Positions 26,228-34,323 of a stretch of 45,882 nucleotides of DNA are shown here, in pieces (positions within the stretch are counted from its first letter, which is position 1; every line of letters starts with the position of its first letter). The DNA lies in contig DATDGI010000445.1 of NCBI GenBank assembly GCA_036522155.1, positions 1-45,882 of the forward strand, in the 5' to 3' direction. The notes beneath the pieces were generated by a model. That model worked only from the letters and a program-made list of their open reading frames with translations. It did no database searches and was not told the origin of the DNA. The DNA comes from UBA9676 sp036522155 (GTDB lineage Bacteria; Actinomycetota; Actinomycetes; Streptosporangiales; Streptosporangiaceae). A program made the position numbers and the translations under genes.

Positions 26228-26896
26228 TCAGGCGGCCCTGGCCCCGAACGGCTTGCCCACCGGCAGCAGCGGCTTGCCACGCATGCCGGCGATCACCCCA
26301 GCCGCGGACGTGTACCAGGCGACCAGCGCGGTCAGGATGCCCACGTAGCCGCCGATCTTGACGGTGTTGGCACCGCTGGCACCCTGGAAGAAGCCGATGA
26401 ACAGGATGATCTCGGTGGCCTCCAGGGTCAGGAACACCCCGAACACCGCGAGGTTCACCTGCGTGCTCCACGCCAGCATGTAGGTGTTGAAAATGGCGAA
26501 GGCAAGCAGGATCCAGCCGAGGTCCTTGCCCGCCGCCGCTCCGTGGGCCGCCGCCGCCGCGGCGGCCACCGCCGGCGGGGTGCCCGCGGGCGCTGCCGGG
26601 GCCGGAGCCACGAGCAAGGCCCAGAGCCCGAGCCCGATCCAGAAGCCGCCGTACGTGCCGAACGCGGTAGCGCCGAACACGTTGCGGTTACGGAACTCCC
26701 ACATGGCGGCCGCAAACTGGCCGAGGCCGCCGTAGGCGAAGGCGAAACCCAGCCAGGCATCCCCGGTGGCGCTGTTCATCCACTTCGCATTCGCCGCGGA
26801 CAGCAGGAACGTCGTGAGGGCGAAGGCACCGAGCCCGAGCGGCGCTGGGTCGGCCGCCGGGGCCAGCATGAGCGGGCGGTCGTCGTTAACGCTCAA
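26228..26896 (-). CDS. satP: Acetate/succinate uptake transporter (GPR1/FUN34/YaaH family)
   Basis: Inner-membrane monocarboxylate transporter of the AceTr family with six expected transmembrane helices. I set the start at TTG 26896 because a perfect AGGAGG (26908 to 26903) lies 6 nt upstream; this gives 222 residues, while the frame itself extends to 26953. The family signature NPAPLG appears as DPAPLGLGAFALTTF in the first helix; FGTYGGFWIGLGLW and FNTYMLAWS follow. An unusual Ala/Pro-rich loop (about 25 residues, AAAAAAAHGAAAG) separates helices 3 and 4. Ends GKPLLPVGKPFGARAA. The long upstream gap with ACCC-type heptamers may regulate it. Confidence 0.92.
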   Translation of the reverse strand: MSVNDDRPLMLAPAADPAPLGLGAFALTTFLLSAANAKWMNSATGDAWLGFAFAYGGLGQFAAAMWEFRNRNVFGATAFGTYGGFWIGLGLWALLVAPAPAAPAGTPPAVAAAAAAAHGAAAGKDLGWILLAFAIFNTYMLAWSTQVNLAVFGVFLTLEATEIILFIGFFQGASGANTVKIGGYVGILTALVAWYTSAAGVIAGMRGKPLLPVGKPFGARAA

Positions 26897-27198
26897 TTGA
26901 ATCCTCCTGGTGAGGGAGAGCGCCGCCTGGCCGCAGGACGGCAGGACGGGCACCTGGATTGACCGAAGGACACGATGGCCGCAACCAGACGGGTTAACGC
27001 GCTTGGCCCGGGCGGGCCAGGCAACCCCTCAGCGGGGGAGGATGTGAATGCACAGCGGGCCAAAGAGACCTTCTTCCGTCTTCACAGATGGCTCATGAGA
27101 ACCAAGTGGAAGACCTGCCCTGAGGGTAACCCTAGACACCCTGGTTAGGGGAGACCCAGGTTTTGACATGACGGGAATACCCTGGGCTAGGCCACAAA
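26897..27198. other. 302-nt gene-poor region upstream of satP with repeats
   Basis: Contains the satP ribosome site (26903-26908), a perfect inverted repeat TGGCCCG-GG-CGGGCCA (27004-27019) and four heptamers of form ACCC(T/A)(A/G)G at 27129, 27138, 27154 and 27179. A TTGACA hexamer lies at 27163-27168 on the plus strand with no good -10. A 57-codon plus-strand frame at 26975-27148 has a ribosome site (AAGGA) but poor coding bias. The minus-strand reading of this region leads into satP, so operators for satP are the likeliest content. Confidence 0.4.
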
Positions 27199-28857
27199 TC
27201 AGGCCCCGTCAGCCTGGCCCCGGGCAATAACCCGGCTCAGCCCGGCCCGGGTGGCGAGGACATAGAGCCGGTCCTGCGGCGACAGCCGCAGCCGCGGCGC
27301 GGGGGACCAGTCGATGTGGTCCGCCCCTGGCCGCCGGTGCGCGATCATCCGTACCTGGCCGGCCTGATGCACATCTTCCACCTGCTGGCCGTCCAGATCC
27401 GACCCGGCGCCGACCTGGATGTCGGCGATGAGCAGCACGTGCCTGCCCACCGGGATGGTCCGCAGCACCTGATGCTCCAGCATGGCGGCGGCGAACGCGG
27501 GCGCCGCCAGGTAGGACACGCTGCGCGAGATGGTATGGGTGACGTTGCGCTGCACCCGCTCGGCGAGGTCGTCGTCACCGAGCCGGAGCACGATCCGCGG
27601 CTTACTGGCCAGGGCGCGGGCGTGCAGCGCCGTCTCCAGGTTGACCGTGTCACTGTTGGTCACCGAGACGACCGCCTGGCAGGTGTCGATCCCGGCCGCC
27701 CGCAGGGTCTCCTCCCGGTGGGTCTCGCCGATGACCACCCGCAGCCCGAGCCGGCGGGCCAGCCCGATCCCGGCGGCGTCCTCGCTCTTGTCCACGCAGA
27801 CGACCCCCACCCCCAGGTCGTGCAGCTGGCCCACGATCCGGGTGCCCACGTTCCCGAGCCCGGCCACGATGACATGGTCAGCGATCGGCCGGTCAATGGG
27901 CTGCAGCGATCCGGTCAGCCGGGCGCTGACCACGGCCGCCGTCACCACCGGGATGAAGGCCATGCCCGCGAACGTGAGCAGGAACTGCGCCACCTTCTCG
28001 GGGGCGCCCAGCCGGGGGTTGGTCACCGCCGCCCCGGCCGCATCCAGGAACGTCAGGTACACGGAGTTGCCGAGCGAGTAGCGGCTCAGGGTGATGAGCA
28101 GCGCGAACCCGGCGATCAGCAGCCCGAACAAGGCGAGGAAGGCGAACCCCAGCTTGTGCCACAGCAGCCGCCGCAAGATCCGGGCCGCGGCGCGGAACGG
28201 CCGCCGGCGGGCCCGGGCGAGCGGATCCCGCGGCGCCCCGTCCGCCATCGCCAGCACGAGGTCTGCGCTGCGGGCATCGGGCGGAAGCAGCGCGGGCGAT
28301 AGCGGGTCGCCGGCGGTCGCCAGCGCGCAGACGACATGGCGGGGATGGACGGACCCGCCCCGGGCCACGTACAGGGTGCGGCCGGCCACCCGGACATGGC
28401 TGGGCGCGGGCTCTCCTAAAGCGGCGGCCACGAACGATGGCGCGGCCATGGCCGAGCTGGACAGCACCGCGCAATCACGGAAGAACGTCCGCATCCGCTC
28501 GCCCAGGCCGGTGTTGAAGATCGCCACCACCAGCCGCAGATCCGGGTTGAGCTCCTGGGCCCGCAGCGCGGCATGGAAGTTGCCCAGGTCGTCCTGGCGG
28601 AGCAGCGCCATCCCGCGGGCGGTCTGGACCTGTGCGGCGGTGAAGGCGTCACCGTCCAGGCCCGCCCGCTCGATCACCCGCACCCGGGGCAGCCGGGCGA
28701 TCTGGGGGCCATGGCCGGAGTCGCGGGACCGGAGCAGGACCGTCACCGGCTCGCCGTACCTGGTGGTGAGTTCCTCGATGACCCGGGCGGCCAGCGCATC
28801 TTCGCCGCACACGATGAGATGGTCGCGGCGGGCCACGACCCGGGGAACTGGCGGCAC
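27199..28857 (-). CDS. RCK-TM-TM-RCK membrane protein (TrkA-N domains, channel-like)
   Basis: 552 residues. RCK/TrkA-N domain 1 at about 11-165 has a degenerate nucleotide loop (HLIVCGEDALAARVI). Two hydrophobic helices lie at about 236-258 and 288-311, and RCK domain 2 from 327 has an intact Rossmann loop (HVIVAGLGNVGTRIV), followed by a TrkA-C-like end (SPQDRLYVLATRAG). The segment between helices (SLGNSVYLTFLDAAGAAVTNP) is where a pore helix and filter would be, but no TVGYG or close variant is there. It resembles ligand-gated K+ channel regulators and the CASTOR/POLLUX layout in outline only. It is probably leaderless: TAAGAT (28869 to 28864) ends 6 nt before GTG 28857. Confidence 0.82.
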   Translation of the reverse strand: MPPVPRVVARRDHLIVCGEDALAARVIEELTTRYGEPVTVLLRSRDSGHGPQIARLPRVRVIERAGLDGDAFTAAQVQTARGMALLRQDDLGNFHAALRAQELNPDLRLVVAIFNTGLGERMRTFFRDCAVLSSSAMAAPSFVAAALGEPAPSHVRVAGRTLYVARGGSVHPRHVVCALATAGDPLSPALLPPDARSADLVLAMADGAPRDPLARARRRPFRAAARILRRLLWHKLGFAFLALFGLLIAGFALLITLSRYSLGNSVYLTFLDAAGAAVTNPRLGAPEKVAQFLLTFAGMAFIPVVTAAVVSARLTGSLQPIDRPIADHVIVAGLGNVGTRIVGQLHDLGVGVVCVDKSEDAAGIGLARRLGLRVVIGETHREETLRAAGIDTCQAVVSVTNSDTVNLETALHARALASKPRIVLRLGDDDLAERVQRNVTHTISRSVSYLAAPAFAAAMLEHQVLRTIPVGRHVLLIADIQVGAGSDLDGQQVEDVHQAGQVRMIAHRRPGADHIDWSPAPRLRLSPQDRLYVLATRAGLSRVIARGQADGA

Positions 28858-28863
28858 GGCGCG

Positions 28864-28869
28864 ATCTTA
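28864..28869 (-). promoter_or_regulatory. -10 hexamer for leaderless RCK gene
   Basis: TAAGAT on the minus strand, separated from the GTG start at 28857 by 6 nt, places transcription initiation at or next to the start codon. No ribosome site precedes this gene, as expected for a leaderless mRNA. Confidence 0.5.
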
Positions 28870-29003
28870 GCCGGGGTGCCCGGACTTCACCACAAAGCAC
28901 CCTTCCCGCCGGATATGCCGGGGATGTCACCGGCCTGGGCGGGTGCCGGTTGCCCAGGTATTCTCCGGTTGTGCCAGCATGACCCCCGGGGGGAGGTCCG
29001 GCG

Positions 29004-29402
29004 ATGCCGACCGATGACATGATCCGGGCGTCACACGCCGACCGTGAGCATACGGTGGCGGTGCTCCGCGACGGCTACACCGCGGGCCGGCTCACCCTGG
29101 CCGAGTTCGACGACCGGACGACCGCGGCCTTCGCCAGCCGGACGTGGGGCGAGCTGCGGCGGCTGACCAGGGATCTGCCGGCCGGGCCCCGCCCGTCAGG
29201 CGGGCGCCACCCGGCCGCGGGGCGGCCCGGCCGGGCCGGCCGGGCGGCGGGTACGGCCTGCGCCGGGACGGCGCCGGTGCTGCTGCTCTCGCTGTTCTGG
29301 CTGGCGCTGAGCGTCGCCGTGCACGCGGCCGACGTGCTGATCCCGGCCGTGCTCCTGCTGCTGATCGTGGTCTGGTCGGCGGCCCGGTTCCGCCCCCGTT
29401 AA
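29004..29402 (+). CDS. DUF1707 domain membrane protein
   Basis: 132 residues from ATG 29004 with GGGGAGG about 8 nt upstream. The first ~55 residues are the DUF1707 (SHOCT-like) module: MIRASHADREHTVAVLRDGYTAGRLTLAEFDDRT, then AFASRTWGELRRLTRDLP. A Gly/Arg/Pro-rich linker and two close transmembrane helices (about 85-105 and 108-128) follow, ending in a basic tail. DUF1707 modules are very common in actinomycetes and are thought to mediate protein or membrane association. Its TAA stop overlaps the pgl stop of the opposite strand (TTAA at 29399-29402). Confidence 0.85.
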   Translation: MPTDDMIRASHADREHTVAVLRDGYTAGRLTLAEFDDRTTAAFASRTWGELRRLTRDLPAGPRPSGGRHPAAGRPGRAGRAAGTACAGTAPVLLLSLFWLALSVAVHAADVLIPAVLLLLIVVWSAARFRPR

Positions 29403-30172
29403 CTGGTCCGGCTGAGCTGGGGTGGGATGCGGCTGGCCGCGGCCCGGTCGAGCAGGAACAGCGTCCGCTGCCGCCCGCGGGCACCGGCCGCGGGCACCTG
29501 CACCGGGCCGACGCCGGACAGCGCGAGCCGGACCGCGCCCGCCTTCTCGGTACCCGACGCGAGCACCCACACCTCCCGGGCGCAGCGGATCGCGGGCAGG
29601 GTGAGGCTCAGCCGGACGGGCGGCGGCTTGGGCGCGCCCCGGACGGCCACCACCGGCCGCTCGTCATACAGCGCCGGCAGCCCGGGGAACAGCGACGCCA
29701 CATGGCCGTCCGGGCCGATGCCGAGCAGCAGCACGTCAAACGATGGCACCGGGCCGTGGTCCTCCGGCCGCGCGGCGGCCGCCAGCCAGCCGGCGTAGCG
29801 GGCCGCGGCGGCCTCCGGGTCGTCGCCGTCCGGGCCGTCCGCGGCGGGCATCGGGCGCACCCGGGCCGGGTCGGCGTCCAGGTGCCGCAGCAGCGCCTCC
29901 CGCGCCCCGGTCTCGTTCCGCTCCGGATGCCCGGCCGGGAGGAACCGCTCGTCTCCCCACCAGATGTCGAGCCGGCGCCAGTCCACCGCGTCCCGCGCGG
30001 GCGCCGCCGCCAGCTCGGCCAGCACCGCGGTGCCGATCCCGCCGCCGGTGAGCACCAGCGACGCGCTGCCCGCGGCCGCCTGCCGGTCGACCAGGCTGGT
30101 CACCAGCCGGGCCGCGGCCGCCCGGGCGAGCAGCCCGGCGTCGTGGTGGATCAGCACCTCCGGGGTGCTCAT
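29399..30172 (-). CDS. pgl: 6-Phosphogluconolactonase
   Basis: Hydrolyses 6-phosphoglucono-delta-lactone in the oxidative pentose phosphate pathway. 257 residues, DevB/glucosamine-6-P-deaminase-like fold. Motifs: SLVLTGGGIGTAVLAEL near residue 40 (phosphate loop), IWWGDERFLP, HPERNETGARE and the catalytic LLGIGPDGHVASLFPG, where the histidine is expected to act as base. Last gene of tkt-tal-pgi-zwf-opcA-pgl; the ATG overlaps the opcA stop (ATGA). Convergent with the DUF1707 gene. Confidence 0.96.
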   Translation of the reverse strand: MSTPEVLIHHDAGLLARAAAARLVTSLVDRQAAAGSASLVLTGGGIGTAVLAELAAAPARDAVDWRRLDIWWGDERFLPAGHPERNETGAREALLRHLDADPARVRPMPAADGPDGDDPEAAAARYAGWLAAAARPEDHGPVPSFDVLLLGIGPDGHVASLFPGLPALYDERPVVAVRGAPKPPPVRLSLTLPAIRCAREVWVLASGTEKAGAVRLALSGVGPVQVPAAGARGRQRTLFLLDRAAASRIPPQLSRTS

Positions 30173-31071
30173 GACGTCCCGAGCCGGGCCAGCGTCTCGG
30201 CATACACCTCATCCGGGTCGAGCCGGCGCAGTTCCTCGGCCAGCAGGTCGGGGGTCTCCCGGCGGTGCAGCGCCACCCGCCGCTCGGGCTGGCCGCGCCG
30301 GCGCAGATGCGCCACCCGGCCGTCATGCCGGGCGATGATGATCTCACCCTCGCTGGTGTCGAAGCTGACGTCGGTGATGCCGGGCCCGGGCGAGGTTTTG
30401 CTGGCGACCGGTACGCCCAGCCGGGTGGCCAGCCAGGCGGCCGTCAGATCCGCACTCGGGCTCTCCTTCTCGGCCCGGATCGTGGCCCCGGTGATCGTGC
30501 CGTGCGGCTGGTCCAGCGTGGCCGCCAGCAGCGAACGCCAGGAGGTGGACCTGGTCCAGCTCAGGTCGGTGTCCCCGGGCTGATACCCGGCGGCCAGGCT
30601 GGCCAGGCAGTGGCGGGGCTGCTCGGCCGCGGCGGAGTCGGTGATCCGGCGCTGGGCCAGCATCCCGATCGGTTCCTCGGCCGGGATGAACGGCGGCGGC
30701 CCTGGCCACCAGGCGACGACCGGGGTGTCGGGCAGCAGCAGCGGGGTGACCACCGAATCGGCGTGCAGGCCGAGCGGGCCGTACATGCGCAGCAGCAGGG
30801 TCTCGCCCGCGCTGGTCTCGGCCACCCGGATCTCGGCGTCCAGCCGCGACCGGGCCTCCGGCCGCCTGGCGATCACGGCCAGTATCCGGCAGGGATGCGT
30901 GCGGGCGGCCTCGCTGGCCGCGCGCACCGCGTCGTACTGCGACGCCTCGTCGGTGACGATGACGAGCGTGAGCACCTCGCCGCTGGCCGGGCCGCCCAGC
31001 CACCGGCGGGCCTGCTGCACCGCGTCGTGGATGGCCGTGGTGGTGGTGTCGGTCAGATCGATGGTGGTCAT
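30169..31071 (-). CDS. opcA: Glucose-6-phosphate dehydrogenase assembly protein OpcA
   Basis: OpcA binds and activates glucose-6-phosphate dehydrogenase in cyanobacteria and actinobacteria. 300 residues from ATG 31071 with GAAGGAG 7 nt upstream. Family segments: MTTIDLTDTTTTAIHDAVQQ, LTLVIVTDEASQYDAVRAA, MYGPLGLHADSVVTPLLLPDTP with VVAWWPGPPP, and RRITDSA. Located 55 nt downstream of its partner gene zwf and coupled to pgl, the expected arrangement. Confidence 0.95.
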   Translation of the reverse strand: MTTIDLTDTTTTAIHDAVQQARRWLGGPASGEVLTLVIVTDEASQYDAVRAASEAARTHPCRILAVIARRPEARSRLDAEIRVAETSAGETLLLRMYGPLGLHADSVVTPLLLPDTPVVAWWPGPPPFIPAEEPIGMLAQRRITDSAAAEQPRHCLASLAAGYQPGDTDLSWTRSTSWRSLLAATLDQPHGTITGATIRAEKESPSADLTAAWLATRLGVPVASKTSPGPGITDVSFDTSEGEIIIARHDGRVAHLRRRGQPERRVALHRRETPDLLAEELRRLDPDEVYAETLARLGTS

Positions 31072-31126
31072 CGCGCGGCTCCTTCCGGCCCCGGTGACCG
31101 GGCCACCGTCCCGGCCGCCGCCGCGG

Positions 31127-32671
31127 TCACAGCCGGCGCCATGCCCGGCCGTCCCTGGCCATCAGGGCATCCGCGGCGGCCGGGCCGGCCGAGCCCGCCA
31201 GGTACTGCTCGGGCTGGGTGTGCTCGGCCCAGAATTGCTCGATCGGGTCGAGCACCTCCCAGGACAGTTCCACTTCGTGGTGGCGGGGGAACAGCGGCGG
31301 ATCACCGATCAGCACGTCGAGCAGCAGCCGCTCGTAGGCCTCCGGGCTGCTGACCGTGAACGACTCGCCGTAGGCGAAGTCCATGTTCACATCCCTGACC
31401 TCCATGGGCGCGCCCGGGACCTTCGAACCGAACCTGACCGTCATGCCCTCGTCCGGCTGCACCCGGATGACCACTGCGTTCTGCCCAAGTTCCCGGGTGT
31501 CGGTGGCGGCGAAGGGCAGGTGCGGGGCCCGCTGGAAGATGAGCGCGATCTCCGTCATCCGGCGGGGCAGCCGCTTGCCGGTCCGCAGGTAGAACGGGAC
31601 TCCGGCCCACCGCCGGGTGTCCACCCCCAGCCGCACCGCGGCGTAGGTCTCGGTCCATGAATCCGCGGGGATGCCCTCCTCTGCCAGGAAGCCGGGTACC
31701 TCGACACCGCCCTGCCAGCCCGCCGCGTACTGGCCGCGGGCCGTCCCGGTGGCCAGATCGTCGGGCAGCCGGACCGCCGAGAGCACCTTCTCCTTCTCGG
31801 CCCGTAGCGCATCGGCCTCGAAGGAAACCGGCTCCTCCATGGCGGTCAGCGCGAGCAGCTGCATCAGGTGGTTCTGGATCACGTCACGGGCCGCGCCGAT
31901 GCCGTTGTAGTAGCTCGCGCGGCCGCCGATGCCAATGTCCTCGGCCATGGTGATCTGGACATGATCCACGTTGCCGCGGTTCCAGATGGGCTCGAAGAGC
32001 TCGTTGGCGAACCGGAGGGCCAGTATGTTCTGGACGGTTTCCTTGCCCAGGTAATGGTCGATCCGGAACACGGAGTGGTGATCGAAGACCGAGTTCACGA
32101 TCGCGTTCAGCTCGCGCGCGCTGGCCAGGTCATGGCCGAACGGCTTCTCGATCACCAGCCGCCGCCAGGGCTGCCCCGCCTGCGGTCCGCCTCCGGTGGA
32201 CAGGCCCGTGCGCTTGAGCTGCTCGACCACGGCCTGGAAACAGCCGGGCGGGACGGACAGGTAGAAGGCGTAGTTCCCGCCGGTGCCGCGCACGCGATCG
32301 AGTTCGGCCACGGTCTGGGCCAGCCGGTCGAAGGCGGAGTCGTCGGCGAAATCGCCGGGCACGAACCTGATCCCCTCCGATAGCTGCTGCCAGACGGTGT
32401 CGTTGAACGGGGTACGCGCGTGCTCCTTCACCGCCTCGTAGCTGACCTGCGCGAAGTCCTCGTGTGCCCAGTCCCGGCGGGCGAACCCGACCAGCGAGAA
32501 CCCCGGGGGCAGCAGCCCCCGGTTGGCCAGGTCGTAGACGGCGGGCATGAGCTTCTTGCGGGCGAGGTCGCCGGTGACGCCGAACATGACCAGCACGCAC
32601 GGGCCCGCCACCCGCGGCAGCCTGCGGTCCCGCGGGTCCCGCAGCGGGTTGCCCGTCATCGGCTCGCTCAT
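31127..32671 (-). CDS. zwf: Glucose-6-phosphate 1-dehydrogenase
   Basis: Oxidises glucose-6-phosphate to 6-phosphogluconolactone, usually with NADP+. 514 residues; ATG 32671 overlaps the pgi stop by 4 nt and has GGAGG 6 nt upstream. Coenzyme loop MFGVTGDLARKKLMPAVYDL near residues 29-48; substrate and catalytic motif RIDHYLGKE (203-211); further on FYLRTGKRLPRR. The Arg-Lys pair after GDLA favours NADP+. Ends GRAWRRL. The gene sits between pgi and opcA, with 55 nt before opcA. Confidence 0.97.
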   Translation of the reverse strand: MSEPMTGNPLRDPRDRRLPRVAGPCVLVMFGVTGDLARKKLMPAVYDLANRGLLPPGFSLVGFARRDWAHEDFAQVSYEAVKEHARTPFNDTVWQQLSEGIRFVPGDFADDSAFDRLAQTVAELDRVRGTGGNYAFYLSVPPGCFQAVVEQLKRTGLSTGGGPQAGQPWRRLVIEKPFGHDLASARELNAIVNSVFDHHSVFRIDHYLGKETVQNILALRFANELFEPIWNRGNVDHVQITMAEDIGIGGRASYYNGIGAARDVIQNHLMQLLALTAMEEPVSFEADALRAEKEKVLSAVRLPDDLATGTARGQYAAGWQGGVEVPGFLAEEGIPADSWTETYAAVRLGVDTRRWAGVPFYLRTGKRLPRRMTEIALIFQRAPHLPFAATDTRELGQNAVVIRVQPDEGMTVRFGSKVPGAPMEVRDVNMDFAYGESFTVSSPEAYERLLLDVLIGDPPLFPRHHEVELSWEVLDPIEQFWAEHTQPEQYLAGSAGPAAADALMARDGRAWRRL

Positions 32672-34323
32672 CGCCGGCCTCCGTCGGTGTCCGCCGCGGC
32701 CAGCAGCTGGCGCAGGCCCTCGGCCCGGTCGCGCAGGTGCAACCGGACCGCTGGCCGCCCGCGCTGGCCCAGCGCCCGCAGGTCGCCGAGCGCCTGGGCG
32801 AGCTGCAGCCGGCCCAGGCTGAACGGCCGTCCCGGGACCGGCACGTCGCCCGTCACGGCCCCGGTGATCTGCAGGAAGGCCCCGTCTGGCGGGCCGCCCT
32901 TGTGATACTGGCCGGTCGAGTGCAAGAACCGTGGCCCCCAGCCGAAGGTGACCGGGTGGGTGGTCCGGGCGGCCAGCGCGTCCCGGAGGGTGGCGGCCGC
33001 CCCGTCGCCGTACCGGTCCAGGTACGCCATGATCGCCAGGTAGCCGCGGTCAGGCATGGCCAGCAGCAGCCCGTCGAGCACCCCGGCCAGGCCGCCGGAA
33101 CCGGCCACCAGGCCGGGCTCGGCGTACACATCGACCGCGCCCTCGGTGAAGGCGGGCTCGCCGGTGGGCAGCGGCCCGTCACCGGCCTCGGCCAGCAGCT
33201 TGGCCGTGTTCTCCTTGGACTCGGCCACGTTGGGCTGGTCGAACGGGTTGATGCCGAGCAGCCGCCCGGCCACCGCCACCGCGTACTCCCAGATGAGGAA
33301 CTGGGCCCCGAGCGGGCCGGTCACCGAGGTGTCGACCGGGCCGGCCGGCTGGCCGAGCCCGATGAGGTGAATGTCGGGCCCGGGGGAGAAGCCGGGTGCG
33401 GCCTCACCGCCCACCACCACCGGCAGGATGCCGCGTCCGTGCTTGCCGGTGGACTCGGCGATCAGCTGCTCGGCCCAGTCGCCGAAGCCGCCCAGGCCCG
33501 AGCCGCAATCGGCCAGCACCGCCTTGTCGTGACCGGCCAGCGCGTACCCGCCCAGCGCGGCCCCGAGATCCAGCCCGGGGTTGCCGGTGGCGGCGGCCAG
33601 CGCCGGCCGTACCGCGTCCGCCTCGTCCAGCAGCCACGCCACGTCCGCGCCGGCCAGGGCCGTGGGCACCAGGCCGAACGCGGTCAGCGCGCTGTACCGG
33701 CCGCCGACATTCGGGTCGGCCAGGACCACGTGGTATCCGGCCTGGCGGGCCAGGCTCTCCAGCGGCGATCCGGGATCGGTGACGGCCACGATCCGGCGGG
33801 CGATCTGGCTCGCGGACAGCCCGTGCTCGGCGAAGGCCTGCTCGTAGATGCGGCGATGGCTATCGGTCTCGATGGTCGAGCCGCTCTTGCTCGACACCAC
33901 GATCAGCGTGCTGGCCAGCCGGTCGGCCAGGGCCCGGGCCACGGGGTGCGGGTCGGTGGTGTCGAGCAGGGTGAGCGGCACCCGGAAGGTGCGGCTGATC
34001 ACCTCGGGGGCCAGCGACGAGCCACCCATCCCGGACAGCACGATGTGGTCGATGCCGTCCTCGCGGGCCTGCGACGCCAGCACGGCCAGGGAGCCCAGCA
34101 GCGCCCGGGACGCCCGCGGCGCATCCAGCCAGCCGAGCCTGATCGCCGCCTCGGCGGCGGCGCCGGGCCCCCACAGCTGCGGGTCCTTGGCCGACAGGGC
34201 GGCCGGCACGCCATCGGCGGCCAGCCTGCCCACCGCCTGCCCGGCCACCTCCGTCAGCGCCGTGCTGTGCCAGCCGACCGACACGGCCAGCGGCCGGCCG
34301 CCGCCCGCGCCGGGGGCCGTCAT
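32668..34323 (-). CDS. pgi: Glucose-6-phosphate isomerase
   Basis: Interconverts glucose-6-phosphate and fructose-6-phosphate. 551 residues, from the divergent bacterial group often seen fused to transaldolase rather than the E. coli type. Sugar-phosphate-binding signatures: VLSGMGGSSLAPEVISRTF, VVSSKSGSTIETDSHRRIY, and the C-terminal LGINPFDQPNVAESKENTAK. The start overlaps the tal stop (ATGA) and the end overlaps the zwf start (ATGA), so this copy is tied into pentose-phosphate expression. The adjacent but separate tal gene fits a fission/fusion history of tal-pgi fusions; that is inference. Confidence 0.94.
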   Translation of the reverse strand: MTAPGAGGGRPLAVSVGWHSTALTEVAGQAVGRLAADGVPAALSAKDPQLWGPGAAAEAAIRLGWLDAPRASRALLGSLAVLASQAREDGIDHIVLSGMGGSSLAPEVISRTFRVPLTLLDTTDPHPVARALADRLASTLIVVSSKSGSTIETDSHRRIYEQAFAEHGLSASQIARRIVAVTDPGSPLESLARQAGYHVVLADPNVGGRYSALTAFGLVPTALAGADVAWLLDEADAVRPALAAATGNPGLDLGAALGGYALAGHDKAVLADCGSGLGGFGDWAEQLIAESTGKHGRGILPVVVGGEAAPGFSPGPDIHLIGLGQPAGPVDTSVTGPLGAQFLIWEYAVAVAGRLLGINPFDQPNVAESKENTAKLLAEAGDGPLPTGEPAFTEGAVDVYAEPGLVAGSGGLAGVLDGLLLAMPDRGYLAIMAYLDRYGDGAAATLRDALAARTTHPVTFGWGPRFLHSTGQYHKGGPPDGAFLQITGAVTGDVPVPGRPFSLGRLQLAQALGDLRALGQRGRPAVRLHLRDRAEGLRQLLAAADTDGGRR

